Below, piece by piece: positions 1 through 9,095 of a DNA stretch of 64,000 bases. The DNA is taken from the NCBI RefSeq assembly GCF_000949455.1, contig NZ_JXXK01000011.1, forward strand, positions 1-64,000, given 5' to 3'. The translations under genes were made by a program, and so were the position numbers. How positions within the stretch are numbered: the stretch's first letter is position 1; every line of letters begins with the position of its first letter. The notes under the pieces were generated by a model, which saw nothing but the letters and a program-made list of their open reading frames with translations, searched no databases and was not told the DNA's origin. Source of the DNA: Ruthenibacterium lactatiformans (GTDB lineage: Bacteria; Bacillota; Clostridia; Oscillospirales; Ruminococcaceae).

Positions 1-667
1 TGATGCTGATGGGTTTTCCCTCCAGGATGTTGTGGGCCATATCGTACAGCACGCCGTACCGCAGGTCCACCGCGTAGTTCAAACGGTACACCGCCACCCG
101 CGTGCCGTAGGTCTTTGCCGCGTACTCAAACATCCGCTCGCGCCCCTGGCAGGACATGCAGTACTCGCCCACCGGCTCCGTCCGCGTCTCCTCCGTGGCA
201 CCCCCGCTGTGCACACCCACCTTCGGGTACAGGTTCCCGCTGGAGAACACCACGATGCGGCTGTTTTGGTACCGCTCGGCTACCCGGCTGGGCAGCCAGG
301 TGTTCATCGCCCAGGTGGCGTATTCATTGCCGTCCGTGCCGAACTTTTTGCCCGCCATGTAGATGACGTTCTCCGCGTCCGGCAGACTGTCCAGCGCGCC
401 GGGCGCCAGCAGGTCCGCGCTGATCATCTCCACCCCGTTCTCCCGCAGCAGCTCCACCACCAGCGGGTCGCTGAAGCGCGACACCGCGATGACTCGCTTT
501 TCCACTCCCGCTGCCCGCAGCGCGTTCTTTGCCAGAACGCACAGCGTCGGCCCCATTTTTCCGCCCGCGCCCAGCACCAGGATGTCTCCCTCCAACCTTC
601 CCAGCTCCACGCTCAGCGCCTCGCTCGGCGTCGTCAGCATTTTGTTCAGTCTTTCTTCCGTCCACAT
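1..667 (-). CDS. NAD-dependent epimerase/dehydratase family protein (partial, C-terminus off the edge)
   Basis: The gene runs off the left edge; 222 residues are visible from ATG at 667, with an AGAGGGG stretch upstream. The N-terminus has a Rossmann nucleotide site, DILVLGAGGKMG (residues 28-39). VIYMAGKKFG (101-110) and VVFSSGNLYP (139-148) follow in the order of extended SDR enzymes. The usual YxxxK catalytic pair appears as Y169-C-M-S-C173, so the lysine position is a cysteine; whether it is catalytically canonical is unclear. It is the third gene of a minus-strand operon with nagA (19 bp upstream) and a TIM-barrel isomerase, which suggests it acts on an amino-sugar derivative. Substrate unknown. 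Confidence 0.75.
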   Translation of the reverse strand, partial: MWTEERLNKMLTTPSEALSVELGRLEGDILVLGAGGKMGPTLCVLAKNALRAAGVEKRVIAVSRFSDPLVVELLRENGVEMISADLLAPGALDSLPDAENVIYMAGKKFGTDGNEYATWAMNTWLPSRVAERYQNSRIVVFSSGNLYPKVGVHSGGATEETRTEPVGEYCMSCQGRERMFEYAAKTYGTRVAVYRLNYAVDLRYGVLYDMAHNILEGKPISI

Positions 668-686
668 TTCCGTCGTTCCCCTCTCT

Positions 687-1862
687 CTATTCAACAAACT
701 GTCCGCGTGCCATAACGGCTTTCACGTTCAGCTGCTTGTCCATCAGCACGATGTCCGCGTCAAAGCCCGGCGCAAGGCTCCCCTTCCTGTCCGCCAGGCC
801 GATCACTCTGGCCGGCGTGGCCGTGGCCATCGCCACCGCATCCCATAACGGCACCCCCGCCAGATGCACCATATTGCGCACAAGACGGTCCATTGTGGCG
901 ACGCTGCCTGCAAACGCCTGACGGTCCGGCAGCTTCATCACGCCGTCCTCCAAAACCGTTTCCATGCCGTTGGCCTGCCGCAGCACCGAGCCGTCCGGCA
1001 AATCGCTTCCTGCAGCGAACAGCGCATCTGTGATGAGCGATATCCGGTCTGCACCCTTGCATTTGACGATCAGCCGCAGCAGCTCCGGCGGCAGATGCTT
1101 ACCGTCTGCGATGACCTGAACGGTGAACGCATCCTCCAGCAGCCCCGCCTCCACCACGCCGCCGAAGCGGTAGCCGTTTTTGCGGTGCACCATGGAACAG
1201 CCGGAATAAATATGGGTGATATCGGTAAAGCCGCACGCCAGCGCCCGGCGGCAGGTCTCGTAATCAGCGTCCGAATGAGCAATGCTCGCCACGACGCCGC
1301 GGGCCCGCAGCGCCTCGCCCAAGGCCATTGCGCCGGGCAGCTCGGGCGCTGCGCCCATGATACGCACGCCGCCGGGCCATTCGTCCAGCAGCCTGTCCCA
1401 CAGCCCCGACGTGGGCAGGGACAGCGCGTCCGGGCTTTGAGCCCCGCTTTGCGCGGGCGAAAGGAACGGGCCTTCCAGATGGACACCCGCGATGGTGCAT
1501 TCCGTTGTGGCGGCCTGTGCCTGCCGTACCGCGCGGATCATGCGCAGCGTCAGTTCCGGCGATGCGGCAAGCGTGGTGGGCAGCAGCGTGGTGGTGCCGT
1601 GACGGGCATGAGCCGCACAGCCGGCCCGGATCCGTTCGGGCGTGGCGTCCATGAATTCCACCCCGCCACCCCCGTGCAGATGGATGTCGATGAAACCGGG
1701 CGCGGCGTATGCGCCCTTTGCGTCGACGCTCCTCACGCCCGGCTCTTCCGCAGGCAGCGTATCGTAAACGGCGGTAATCGCACCATCCTCTGCGTCGATG
1801 GCGCTGTGGGGCACCAGCCCTGTGCGCGTTATGCGCGTAACATCATACAAACGGATACGCAT
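687..1862 (-). CDS. nagA: N-acetylglucosamine-6-phosphate deacetylase
   Basis: 391 aa, cytosolic amidohydrolase that removes acetate from GlcNAc-6-P to give GlcN-6-P. Metal-site motifs are visible: GFIDIHLHGGGG (H61, H63), GVHLEGPF (E130), SIAHSDA (H196), THIYSG (H217) and the catalytic aspartate in SLITDA (D279). The substrate loop MGAAPELPGAM is typical of NagA. The length is normal for the family. It starts 3 bp after the isomerase gene ends, so the two are almost certainly co-transcribed. The product would be the substrate of the NagB-like deaminase encoded on the opposite strand at 9992. Confidence 0.93.
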   Translation of the reverse strand: MRIRLYDVTRITRTGLVPHSAIDAEDGAITAVYDTLPAEEPGVRSVDAKGAYAAPGFIDIHLHGGGGVEFMDATPERIRAGCAAHARHGTTTLLPTTLAASPELTLRMIRAVRQAQAATTECTIAGVHLEGPFLSPAQSGAQSPDALSLPTSGLWDRLLDEWPGGVRIMGAAPELPGAMALGEALRARGVVASIAHSDADYETCRRALACGFTDITHIYSGCSMVHRKNGYRFGGVVEAGLLEDAFTVQVIADGKHLPPELLRLIVKCKGADRISLITDALFAAGSDLPDGSVLRQANGMETVLEDGVMKLPDRQAFAGSVATMDRLVRNMVHLAGVPLWDAVAMATATPARVIGLADRKGSLAPGFDADIVLMDKQLNVKAVMARGQFVE

Positions 1863-1865
1863 TTT

Positions 1866-2609
1866 TTATTCCTCCTTAAGCAGTACATGCAGCGCCGCGG
1901 CATCCTGCAAAAATTGTTCCTCATTGTCCCCCATCACGAACTCCAGCGTGGCATACCGCTGTGTGCCGTCCTTTTGGGCCGCGGCAAAATAGGCGTGCCA
2001 GTCAGCTGTTCCCTCCGCCAGAGGGCGGCAGGCGCCTTCTCTGTCCCGATGATAAACGTGCAGATTTTCCACTCGGCCTTCCAGCGCGTGCAGCGCGTGC
2101 AGATTTTCTGCGGCCGTAAGGCCAACAGGCGGCTGCCAGAGCGTGCGCAGCCCCGGCGCTTCACCCAGCAGAGCCAGCGCTGAAGCCAGCGTATCCGTAA
2201 GCGTATCGGCATGGTACTCTGTCGCTACCACGCATCCGGCCTGCGCCGCCCGTTCCGCAGCGCGGGCAAGGCAGGCGGTCACGGCGCGCCGTTCTTCCTG
2301 CGTGCAGAGCGCGCTGCCCTGCCGCCCGGCCCAAACGCGGATCACACGGCATCCAAGTGAAAGCGCAGTTTCCAGCACGGGACCGAAATCCTCCTCTGCA
2401 CCTGCCCGGTAATACGAGCCATAAGCGGATACGGTGAGCCCGTTTTCCCGCGTACAGTGCAGCGCCGCACGCGCCGCTTGGGCGTTTCCCGGCGGCACAT
2501 GGATGTCCCCGCCCCACTCGATGGCGTCGAGCCCGGCGCGGCGGGCAAGCTCCGCCACCTCACAAACGGATTTCCGCCGAAATGTAACGGATGCAACGCT
2601 AGTTTTCAT
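1866..2609 (-). CDS. sugar phosphate isomerase/epimerase (xylose isomerase-like TIM barrel)
   Basis: 247 aa. The N-terminus (SVCEVAELARRAGLDAIEWG), the internal VIRVWAG and ATEYHADTLTDT strands, and the late NLHVYHRD and ATLEFVMGDN strands follow the pattern of the AP-endonuclease-2/xylose-isomerase-like barrel. Glu and His residues at the strand ends fit a divalent-metal site. First gene of the minus-strand operon with nagA; ATG at 2609. It is probably involved in interconverting an imported sugar or sugar acid. The exact substrate cannot be read from sequence. Confidence 0.7.
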   Translation of the reverse strand: MKTSVASVTFRRKSVCEVAELARRAGLDAIEWGGDIHVPPGNAQAARAALHCTRENGLTVSAYGSYYRAGAEEDFGPVLETALSLGCRVIRVWAGRQGSALCTQEERRAVTACLARAAERAAQAGCVVATEYHADTLTDTLASALALLGEAPGLRTLWQPPVGLTAAENLHALHALEGRVENLHVYHRDREGACRPLAEGTADWHAYFAAAQKDGTQRYATLEFVMGDNEEQFLQDAAALHVLLKEE

Positions 2610-2641
2610 AAATCTGCTTCCCCCTCATTTTTAAAAATTCC

Positions 2642-2670
2642 TTGACAAAACAAAACCAGAATGAAAGAAT
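2642..2670 (+). promoter_or_regulatory. promoter of the AraC-type regulator gene
   Basis: TTGACA (2642-2647), a 17-bp spacer, then AAGAAT (2665-2670). The consensus -35 box also looks like a TTG start in frame with the downstream gene, but the good ribosome binding site (AAAGGAG, 2711-2717) points to the later TTG at 2726. The element lies in the 116-bp gap between the divergent operons. Confidence 0.6.
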
Positions 2671-2725
2671 AAATTATGACTTCGGGCCCGCCGTCCCCAC
2701 CTTGACACAGAAAGGAGCCCCTCCC

Positions 2726-4963
2726 TTGAAAAAATGGCGCAACTTGTCCTTGAACCTTAAATTGATGGCCTGCTTTCTCTCGGCTATCTTCGTGCTCTCT
2801 GCATTTCATCTCGGCTCCTACATGCGTCTGCTGAACACCATGACCCACGAAGCGGAAGCCAGCGCCAACGAACGGATGACAAGCGCTGTGACCCGGCTTG
2901 ACGAGAGCCTTTCCCATATCCGCAACAGTTATTTCTCCCTGACCTATACCCCCGCCTTCCGCACGGCCAGCAGGTCCGGAGATCCATCGGAATACGAGCT
3001 GGTGGACCTGTATGACAAAGCTGAACTTTATCTGGGCAACAACGAAAATATTTCTGCGTTCGCCATCTTTTTCCGTAACAGCAGCAAGGTCGTTACATCC
3101 AGCGGAAACTATCTGGATACCGAGTTCTTTTCCCGTTATTATACAAGCACGCAGTATGACGCGAATTTCTGGCGTGAAGAAAAACTGGCCGCCTTTGCCC
3201 AGCGGTATTATCCCGCCGCCGCGTTTTCCCGCAACAGCCCTCTTTCAACCAGGCCCGGCAGCGATCTTCTGCCGGTTGCCTTCAAGCCGTACTGGAACAG
3301 CAACATCATGGTGCTGCTGTTTTTGGATATTGATGCGCTCTGCGCCGAAGCGGACCAGTATCTGACGGAAGATTTTTACCTTTTCAGCACGGATGGGCGG
3401 ATGCTGTATTCCGCCCAGGAAGAGCCTGTGCTCACCGCGCTGCCAGAGCGGAAGGACGCGCTGTTTGAAGCACCGGAAGGCGGTTATACGGCCCAGCGCC
3501 CTTCTTCTCATGGGGATTTCATCTATCTCAAACAGCTTCCTAAAAACACTGTGGTGGGCCAGATTACAAACAGCCTGTACTTTAGCCTGTTCACCGCGGC
3601 GGCGGCGCTGATTTTTGGCGCTGCCATCGCCGTCGTATCGGTGTGGCGCGTTCTCCATCCCGTGCAGGACATCCTGCAGCTTTTTTCCAGCGGCGATGCG
3701 CCGCCCTCCGGCAAGGTGGACGAGCTGCATTATATCCAGGCAAACGTGGAGACCATGCTGCGCCAGCGCGAACAGTATGTACAGCAGATATCCAAAAAGG
3801 ACGCGGCGCTTTCAGGCTTCCTGCTCCAGTCCCAATTGAAAAATATTTATGTGGAGCTGGACGTGCCGGACCAGATATCCAGTGCCGAGGATCTCGTTTT
3901 CTATATTCTCTATTTCCGTATCCATTACCGCAACGGTGCGCTGGATACCATCACCGCCGAGCCGCCGGCCGTGTCGCATATGCTCCTGGAGAACCTGCGG
4001 CAGACCCTGTCGCTGCTGTTCGTCACGGCACTGATCTTCCAGCTGGAGCCCAACCAGTTCGTGGCCAAGGTCAGCCTGCCCGCTGCCCGGCAGGATATTA
4101 GCGATCAAATGCAGTATCTGCTGCAACGGCTGGACAATGAACGGGAATTTGCATTTTTTACTGTGGTCCAAAGCGGCGCGCTGGGTGCGGACGGCGATTT
4201 TACCGCCATCTATGACCAGGTGCTGGACGCGGCGCAATACGCTGTTGTGGAAGACCGCACCCAGCTTCTGCACCTGCCGCTGGGGCTGGATGTTGTGAAC
4301 ACGTTCTTTTTCCCTTCGGAGATGGAGCAGCAGCTCCGCGCCCTGGTATGCGGCGGTCATTCGGACGAAGCCGCGGCGTTGGCCGAACGCATCATCGCGC
4401 AAAATCTTTCCGCAGGGATCCGCCGCATTCATATGATCCTGTTGGGCTCCGCCATCGCGAACGTTACGCTGCGAGCCTTGTCCGACCTGCACCTTGAGGG
4501 AGGCCTGCCCAACCTGAACAGCGGCAGCGTATACAATGAGCTGCCCCAATGCGACACTGCACAGGATTACCGTGAGCTGATGTCCGGCTTCGTGCGCAGC
4601 GCGGCTTTGTGCGCAGCCGCCCAGCCACGGGCCGAGGAACCGATTCTCGAAGGCGTTCAGGCATTTTTGGAAAAAAACTATCAGCGTGAATTTTCCATGG
4701 ATGAGCTTGCAGAAGCGCTCCATCTTTCCAAAAGCTATCTGTCTACCTATTATAAAAGCAAGACCGGAGCGAACCTGAGCGACCGCATCCAGTGCTTCCG
4801 GATTCAGAAAGCGGTGGAGCTTCTGGCGGACCCCAAGCTGCGCATCGGCGATATCGGCGCGCTGGTGGGGATCAATAACGTCAACACTTTCCTGCGGCAA
4901 TTCAAAAAATACACCGGTATGACGCCAAGGGAATACAGGCTCCGTAAGCTTTCCATGCAGTAA
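2726..4963 (+). CDS. membrane-anchored AraC/YesN-type transcriptional regulator
   Basis: 745 aa from TTG 2726, chosen because AAAGGAG lies 8 bp upstream. Residues about 13-31 are a first membrane helix. An extracellular sensory region of about 250 residues follows, then a second helix near 284-308 (FTAAAALIFGAAIAVVSVW). The cytoplasmic part ends in a double-HTH AraC domain (about 640-740), including FSMDELAEALHLSKSYLSTY and the C-terminal TPREYRL. This layout is known for regulators next to ABC sugar-lipoprotein systems. It sits between the nagA operon and the binding-protein operon and probably controls one or both. The ligand is unknown, presumably an extracellular sugar. Confidence 0.88.
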   Translation: MKKWRNLSLNLKLMACFLSAIFVLSAFHLGSYMRLLNTMTHEAEASANERMTSAVTRLDESLSHIRNSYFSLTYTPAFRTASRSGDPSEYELVDLYDKAELYLGNNENISAFAIFFRNSSKVVTSSGNYLDTEFFSRYYTSTQYDANFWREEKLAAFAQRYYPAAAFSRNSPLSTRPGSDLLPVAFKPYWNSNIMVLLFLDIDALCAEADQYLTEDFYLFSTDGRMLYSAQEEPVLTALPERKDALFEAPEGGYTAQRPSSHGDFIYLKQLPKNTVVGQITNSLYFSLFTAAAALIFGAAIAVVSVWRVLHPVQDILQLFSSGDAPPSGKVDELHYIQANVETMLRQREQYVQQISKKDAALSGFLLQSQLKNIYVELDVPDQISSAEDLVFYILYFRIHYRNGALDTITAEPPAVSHMLLENLRQTLSLLFVTALIFQLEPNQFVAKVSLPAARQDISDQMQYLLQRLDNEREFAFFTVVQSGALGADGDFTAIYDQVLDAAQYAVVEDRTQLLHLPLGLDVVNTFFFPSEMEQQLRALVCGGHSDEAAALAERIIAQNLSAGIRRIHMILLGSAIANVTLRALSDLHLEGGLPNLNSGSVYNELPQCDTAQDYRELMSGFVRSAALCAAAQPRAEEPILEGVQAFLEKNYQREFSMDELAEALHLSKSYLSTYYKSKTGANLSDRIQCFRIQKAVELLADPKLRIGDIGALVGINNVNTFLRQFKKYTGMTPREYRLRKLSMQ

Positions 4964-4971
4964 GCCGCACC

Positions 4972-5005
4972 GGGACGGCCCGTCACGACGGGCCGTCCCT
5001 TTTTA
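4972..5005 (+). terminator. intrinsic terminator after the AraC regulator
   Basis: Perfect 12-bp stem (GGGACGGCCCGT with its complement), loop CACG at 4984-4987, followed by TTTTTATT. It separates the regulator from the transporter operon. Confidence 0.9.
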
Positions 5006-5045
5006 TTATCCTGTCACGACACATCCGCTTTGTCCATCGTCAATC

Positions 5046-5146
5046 AATTGGGTTATCATCAAATAATTGGATTTTGTTTTTTTCGGTGCAGATGATAAAA
5101 ATCGTTTTGATTGTAAATTGATTTTAGCACATTCTGCGGTTACGAT
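5046..5146 (+). promoter_or_regulatory. promoter and possible activator site of the binding-protein operon
   Basis: Candidate -35 TTGATT (5118-5123), 17-bp spacer, -10 TACGAT (5141-5146). Upstream, AATTGG occurs twice (5046-5051 and 5065-5070), 19 bp apart. That is the kind of direct repeat AraC-family activators use, but I cannot show it is bound. The weak core promoter is consistent with activator dependence. Confidence 0.45.
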
Positions 5147-5209
5147 AAAGACACCGGTGATGCATCACGTCAATTAAAACAAACTTTTTGAAAAGGAAGG
5201 ATCGATACG

Positions 5210-6793
5210 ATGAAAAAGCATTTGCATAAAGGCATTGCGCTTCTTTGTTCCGCCGCGATCGCCGCGGGGATGCTCGTTGGCTGTTCCTCCGGGTCCTCCA
5301 GCGCAGCGGCGCCCGGCTCCTCTTCTTCTGCCTCTGCTTCCGTTTCCAATTCCGAAAGCGGCCCTCTGTTTTCCGAGCCTGTCACGTTATCCATGCTGAC
5401 ACCCTCTCACGCGAGCTGGCCGTTCCAGGAAGACTGGTATGTTGTTGATTTGATCAAGGAATACACCAATGTCGATTTAAAAGTGACCGCTGTCGATACC
5501 AGCGGGTTCAAAGAAAAGCTGAATCTGACCATGGCATCCGGCGAATTGCCTGACTTGATGTTTCTGACGAATAATACCACTGTGCAGCAATATGCGCCGC
5601 AGGGAGCCTTCATTAACATCCTGGATCATCTTGATAAAATGCCGAATTTCAAGGCCTGGTACGAGGAGAACCAGCAATATGCCGCCAACTATCTGTCCGC
5701 CGACGGCGGCCTGTATCAGTTCCCGCAGCAGGGGGTAGAAGAAACCGAACGCCGCGGCTGGCTGTACCGTGCCGACATTTTCGAAGAATTGGGCCTGGAA
5801 ATGCCGACCAACAAGGACGAATTTTATGATGTCCTTGTCAAGCTGAAGGAAGCTTATCCTGACAGTTACCCGCTGGCTTTCCGCTCCTTCGCCGGATCCA
5901 TGGACCAGATGAACATGATTGCACCGTCCTGGGGAACCTATTATTTGTACTTTGGCTATGACTATGACGCCCAGGAGTGGACCTTCGGCCCCACTTCTCC
6001 CGAATTCAAAGAAATGCTTGAATTTTATAACAAGCTTTACAAAGAGGGCCTGCTGCTGCCCAACTTCCTGACCATCGACACCAAGGGCTGGCAGGACGTA
6101 ATGGCCAACAGCGATTCTTTCATCACCATCGATTACCTCAGCCGCATCGACTTCTTCAACAAAGCCATGCGTGAGAGCAACCCTGAGTTCACGATGGCCT
6201 ATATGGTACCGCCCGCATTCAACGAGGATGTCGGCAACCAGTTCGCGTATTCCGCAAAGGTTTTGCTCGGCTTTGTCGTTTCCAGCCAGACAAAACATCT
6301 GGACGAAGCGCTTGCTTACATTGACTGGATGTACTCCGACGAGGGACGGGAGCTTTTGACCTGGGGCCGCCCGGGTGACCTGTATACAGAAGATGCCGCA
6401 GGCAACCGCACTTGGAAAGAATTTTCCACAGCTGCCGAGATGAAACAGGCCACCGGCTTTGAGACATTCGGATTCTATCAGCGCTATGATTTCAACGGCG
6501 AGCTTTCCACCTTCTCTCCGGAGTGCCGCTCCGCCACCGAAGAAGCCCGTAAGTATGATCTTCCCCAGCAGCCTGTACTGGCTTTCAACGATGAAGAGCA
6601 AAGCATCGTCAACACGGTCGGCACCAACGTCAAGACGTTTGTGGACGAACAGGTATCCAAATTCCTGCTGGGCGAACGCAGCTTTGACGAATGGGACAGC
6701 TACGTCGCAGAGGTTGAAGCGCTGGGCCTCGCAGATCTGAAAGCGGTTCATGAATCCAGCTATGCGCGTGTTCTGGCTTTGCTGGAGGGCTGA
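5210..6793 (+). CDS. extracellular sugar-binding lipoprotein of an ABC importer
   Basis: 527 aa. Lipoprotein signal peptide with lipobox LVGC (Cys25), then a Ser/Ala-rich linker. The mature part resembles family-1 solute-binding proteins of the LplA type: SGELPDLMFLTNNTTV, WLYRADIFEELGLEMPTN, a GRELLTWG segment near the C-terminal third and a C-terminal ESSYARVLAL helix. It is anchored outside the membrane and would deliver HexNAc-type oligosaccharides to the two permeases encoded at 8089 and 9096. RBS GGAAGG at 5195-5200. No ATPase gene is present; such systems usually share an MsmX-type ATPase encoded elsewhere. Confidence 0.9.
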   Translation: MKKHLHKGIALLCSAAIAAGMLVGCSSGSSSAAAPGSSSSASASVSNSESGPLFSEPVTLSMLTPSHASWPFQEDWYVVDLIKEYTNVDLKVTAVDTSGFKEKLNLTMASGELPDLMFLTNNTTVQQYAPQGAFINILDHLDKMPNFKAWYEENQQYAANYLSADGGLYQFPQQGVEETERRGWLYRADIFEELGLEMPTNKDEFYDVLVKLKEAYPDSYPLAFRSFAGSMDQMNMIAPSWGTYYLYFGYDYDAQEWTFGPTSPEFKEMLEFYNKLYKEGLLLPNFLTIDTKGWQDVMANSDSFITIDYLSRIDFFNKAMRESNPEFTMAYMVPPAFNEDVGNQFAYSAKVLLGFVVSSQTKHLDEALAYIDWMYSDEGRELLTWGRPGDLYTEDAAGNRTWKEFSTAAEMKQATGFETFGFYQRYDFNGELSTFSPECRSATEEARKYDLPQQPVLAFNDEEQSIVNTVGTNVKTFVDEQVSKFLLGERSFDEWDSYVAEVEALGLADLKAVHESSYARVLALLEG

Positions 6794-6803
6794 TCAGCCC
6801 TCC
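6784..6803. repeat. perfect 20-bp palindrome over the stop codon of the binding-protein gene
   Basis: The sequence from 6784 to 6803 is its own reverse complement (arms GGAGGGCTGA) and contains the stop codon. It is followed by a C-rich run rather than T residues. It could fold at the mRNA 3' end and protect or partly terminate the binding-protein transcript; this is inferred only. Confidence 0.6.
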
Positions 6804-6868
6804 TCCCCCCAGTCTGCTTTGTCGCCTCTTGATTTGATTTTTTTCAAATCATTCGATTTTACTCGCGT

Positions 6869-7018
6869 TCAACATATTTTGAGAAAATCGTTCTAGGCGA
6901 GCGCAGCATGGACGAATGGGACACTTATGTCGCTGAGATCGAGGCCATGGGGCTGGATGAGCTGAAGGCCATCCATGAATCCAGCTACGCCCGCGTTCTG
7001 GCCGCACAGCAGGGTTAA
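6869..7018 (+). pseudogene. remnant: 3' tail of a second sugar-binding lipoprotein gene
   Basis: Reading in frame to TAA at 7016-7018 gives a peptide ending EKIVLGERSMDEWDTYVAEI and then EAMGLDELKAIHESSYARVL. This closely parallels the C-terminus of the intact binding protein just upstream (LGERSFDEWDSYVAEVEALG, then LADLKAVHESSYARVL). No start codon, RBS or N-terminal part exists. It is best explained as the leftover of a tandem paralogue whose body was deleted. The rest of the gap 6794-7131 contains no other gene. Confidence 0.85.
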
Positions 7019-7131
7019 CGTTACCCCCTATCCATAAAAAATCTACCCGAATTTGATTTGTAAGGGCCATGCGCAGGCGGCGTCCGCCGTGGGCCGCGCA
7101 TGGCCCCTCATTTTGGAAAGCGAGGATCGCT

Positions 7132-8073
7132 ATGTTCTCCGTTGGTATGATCGGCGCCGGCATCATCGGCGCAAGCCATCTGGCCGCTGTTGCGGGCCAC
7201 CCCGACACGCGCCTGGCGGCCGTGGCGGATATCGCGCCCGGCCGCGCGCAGCAGGCGGCCGCACCCTACGGCGCGCACGCTTATGAAAGCTATGAAGAAA
7301 TGCTGGAGCGGGAAAAGCTGGAGCTTGTGATCATTAATCTTCCCCACGGCCTGCATGAAGCATGTGTTTTGGCCTGTGCGGAAAAAGGAATCCATATCCT
7401 GCTGGAAAAACCCATGTCCGTTTCCTACGCCTCCTGCCTCCGGATGAACGAGGCCTGCGAAAAAAACGGAGTTCTTTTGCAGGTGGGCCATGTGCAGCGC
7501 TATATTCCCCAGAACCGGGCCGCCCGCGCGCTGATTGAGAGCGGAAAGCTTGGCGCGCTTGCCATGATCAGCGATCTGCGCACCAACAACTATTTTCAGC
7601 CCGGCCGTCCGCGCTGGTTTTTGGAAAAAGCGATGGCTGGGGGCGGCATTTCCATAAATTATGCCGCCCATTCCCTGGATAAGATTTGTTATCTGACGCA
7701 AAGCGATATCGCATGGGCCACGGGAAGCTGCACCTATTTGCAGCCCGGCACCGATGTGGACGGCAGCGCGCAGATGCTGCTGCGCACCAGCAGCGGTATC
7801 AGCGCTTCCATTTCCCTGTGCGGCTATTCCGTGGTGCCCATCGACGAAACGATGCTGTTTTTTGCCAATGGCTCCCTGCGTCTTCACACCGGCAGCGACT
7901 TGTCGGTCACCTGCGGCAGCGGCTATGAAACCGTCGATACCAGCAGTTATCCCAACGCATTTGAAGCGCAATGGGCAGACTTCATTTCCGGCGTGCGCGC
8001 CGGACGTATCCTGTATTGCGACGGCACTTACGGAGCGTCCATCGTGCGCACCATCGAGCTACTCTATCACTAA
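7132..8073 (+). CDS. Gfo/Idh/MocA family NAD(P)-dependent oxidoreductase
   Basis: 313 aa from ATG 7132 (GAGGAT upstream). A longer in-frame extension to 7069 lacks an RBS and precedes the Rossmann start, so I rejected it. Nucleotide motif VGMIGAGIIGASH (4-16), then the family EKP motif (E92-K93-P94). A GGGISINYAAHSLD segment corresponds to the GGGxxxDxGxH catalytic region, with the His kept and the usual Asp/Gly partly replaced. It probably oxidises or reduces a sugar or amino-sugar intermediate from the importer it is embedded in. Substrate unknown. Confidence 0.85.
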   Translation: MFSVGMIGAGIIGASHLAAVAGHPDTRLAAVADIAPGRAQQAAAPYGAHAYESYEEMLEREKLELVIINLPHGLHEACVLACAEKGIHILLEKPMSVSYASCLRMNEACEKNGVLLQVGHVQRYIPQNRAARALIESGKLGALAMISDLRTNNYFQPGRPRWFLEKAMAGGGISINYAAHSLDKICYLTQSDIAWATGSCTYLQPGTDVDGSAQMLLRTSSGISASISLCGYSVVPIDETMLFFANGSLRLHTGSDLSVTCGSGYETVDTSSYPNAFEAQWADFISGVRAGRILYCDGTYGASIVRTIELLYH

Positions 8074-8088
8074 AAGGGGGTCATCTGT

Positions 8089-9075
8089 GTGACAAGCACT
8101 TCCACCACAGCAAAACGCCGTTTTTCTTTCCGCCGTAAGGCGGCATCCCCGCTGGCCGACGGCCACCACAAAAAAACGTTCTGGCAGCGCGTTTACAGGG
8201 ACCGCTATCTGCTCCTTCTGTTCCTGCCCTGCCTGATTTACTACATCCTTTTCAAATATGTTCCCATGTGGGGCGTGCTGATCTCATTTAAGGATTTTAA
8301 GCCCTTTATCGGCTTTATGGGCAGCGACTGGGTGGGGCTGAAGCACTATGTAAACTTTTTCTCCAACCCGGATGCCTGGCGCATCATCCGCAACACGCTG
8401 TTTCTGGGCGTGTATTCCCTTGTATGGTGTTTCCCGTTCCCCATTATCTTTGCTCTGGCGCTGAACGAGGTCACCCGTACCCGGTTCAAAAAGTTTGTCC
8501 AAACCATCAGCTATATGCCGCACTTTTTATCTGCCGTGGTCGTCTGCGGCATGCTTGTGAGCTTCCTCTCCCCCATCCGCGGCATTATCAATACCATCAT
8601 TACAATGTTCGGCGGAGAAGCCATCAACTTTTTGTCCAGTCCTGCCTGGTTCCGCACCATTTATGTGGCATCCGAAGTCTGGCAGACATTGGGCTGGGGC
8701 GCCATTGTCTATCTGGCTGCTATCAGTAATGTGGACCCGCAGTATTATGAAGCCGCCAAGCTGGATGGTGCCTCCCGTCTGCGCCAGATCTGGTCCATCA
8801 CACTGCCCTGCATCGCCCCCACTGTGGCGACGATGCTGATCCTGCGCGTGGGCTCCATTCTGGAAGTCGGCCTCGAAAAGGTGCTGCTCCTGTATTCTCC
8901 CACCATCTACGAGACCTCCGACATCATCGCTACTTATGTTTACCGGCAGGGCATGGTATCCGGCAATATGAGCTACGCATCGGCCATCGGCCTGTTCAGT
9001 TCGATCATCAACCTCGTCCTGCTTGTCACTGCGAACTATTTCTCCAAAAAGTTCAGCGACACCGGGCTTTTCTGA
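8089..9075 (+). CDS. ABC sugar transporter permease (LplB-like)
   Basis: 328 aa, start GTG 8089 with a GGGGG Shine-Dalgarno at 8076-8080. A basic cytoplasmic N-terminus of about 35 residues is followed by six predicted membrane helices. The IFKYVPMWG-type segment (read as LFKYVPMWGVLISFKDF) is characteristic of the LplB/YtcP class. The EAA loop contacting the ATPase is EAAKLDGASRLRQIWSITLP. It forms a heterodimeric channel with the next gene's product. Confidence 0.92.
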   Translation: MTSTSTTAKRRFSFRRKAASPLADGHHKKTFWQRVYRDRYLLLLFLPCLIYYILFKYVPMWGVLISFKDFKPFIGFMGSDWVGLKHYVNFFSNPDAWRIIRNTLFLGVYSLVWCFPFPIIFALALNEVTRTRFKKFVQTISYMPHFLSAVVVCGMLVSFLSPIRGIINTIITMFGGEAINFLSSPAWFRTIYVASEVWQTLGWGAIVYLAAISNVDPQYYEAAKLDGASRLRQIWSITLPCIAPTVATMLILRVGSILEVGLEKVLLLYSPTIYETSDIIATYVYRQGMVSGNMSYASAIGLFSSIINLVLLVTANYFSKKFSDTGLF

Positions 9076-9095
9076 TGCTGAAGGAGGGCTTTTAA

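Noticed and set aside
2642..2725. TTG at 2642 as start of the first AraC regulator
   Set aside because: This TTG is the first half of a consensus -35 box; the ribosome site at 2711-2717 serves the TTG at 2726.
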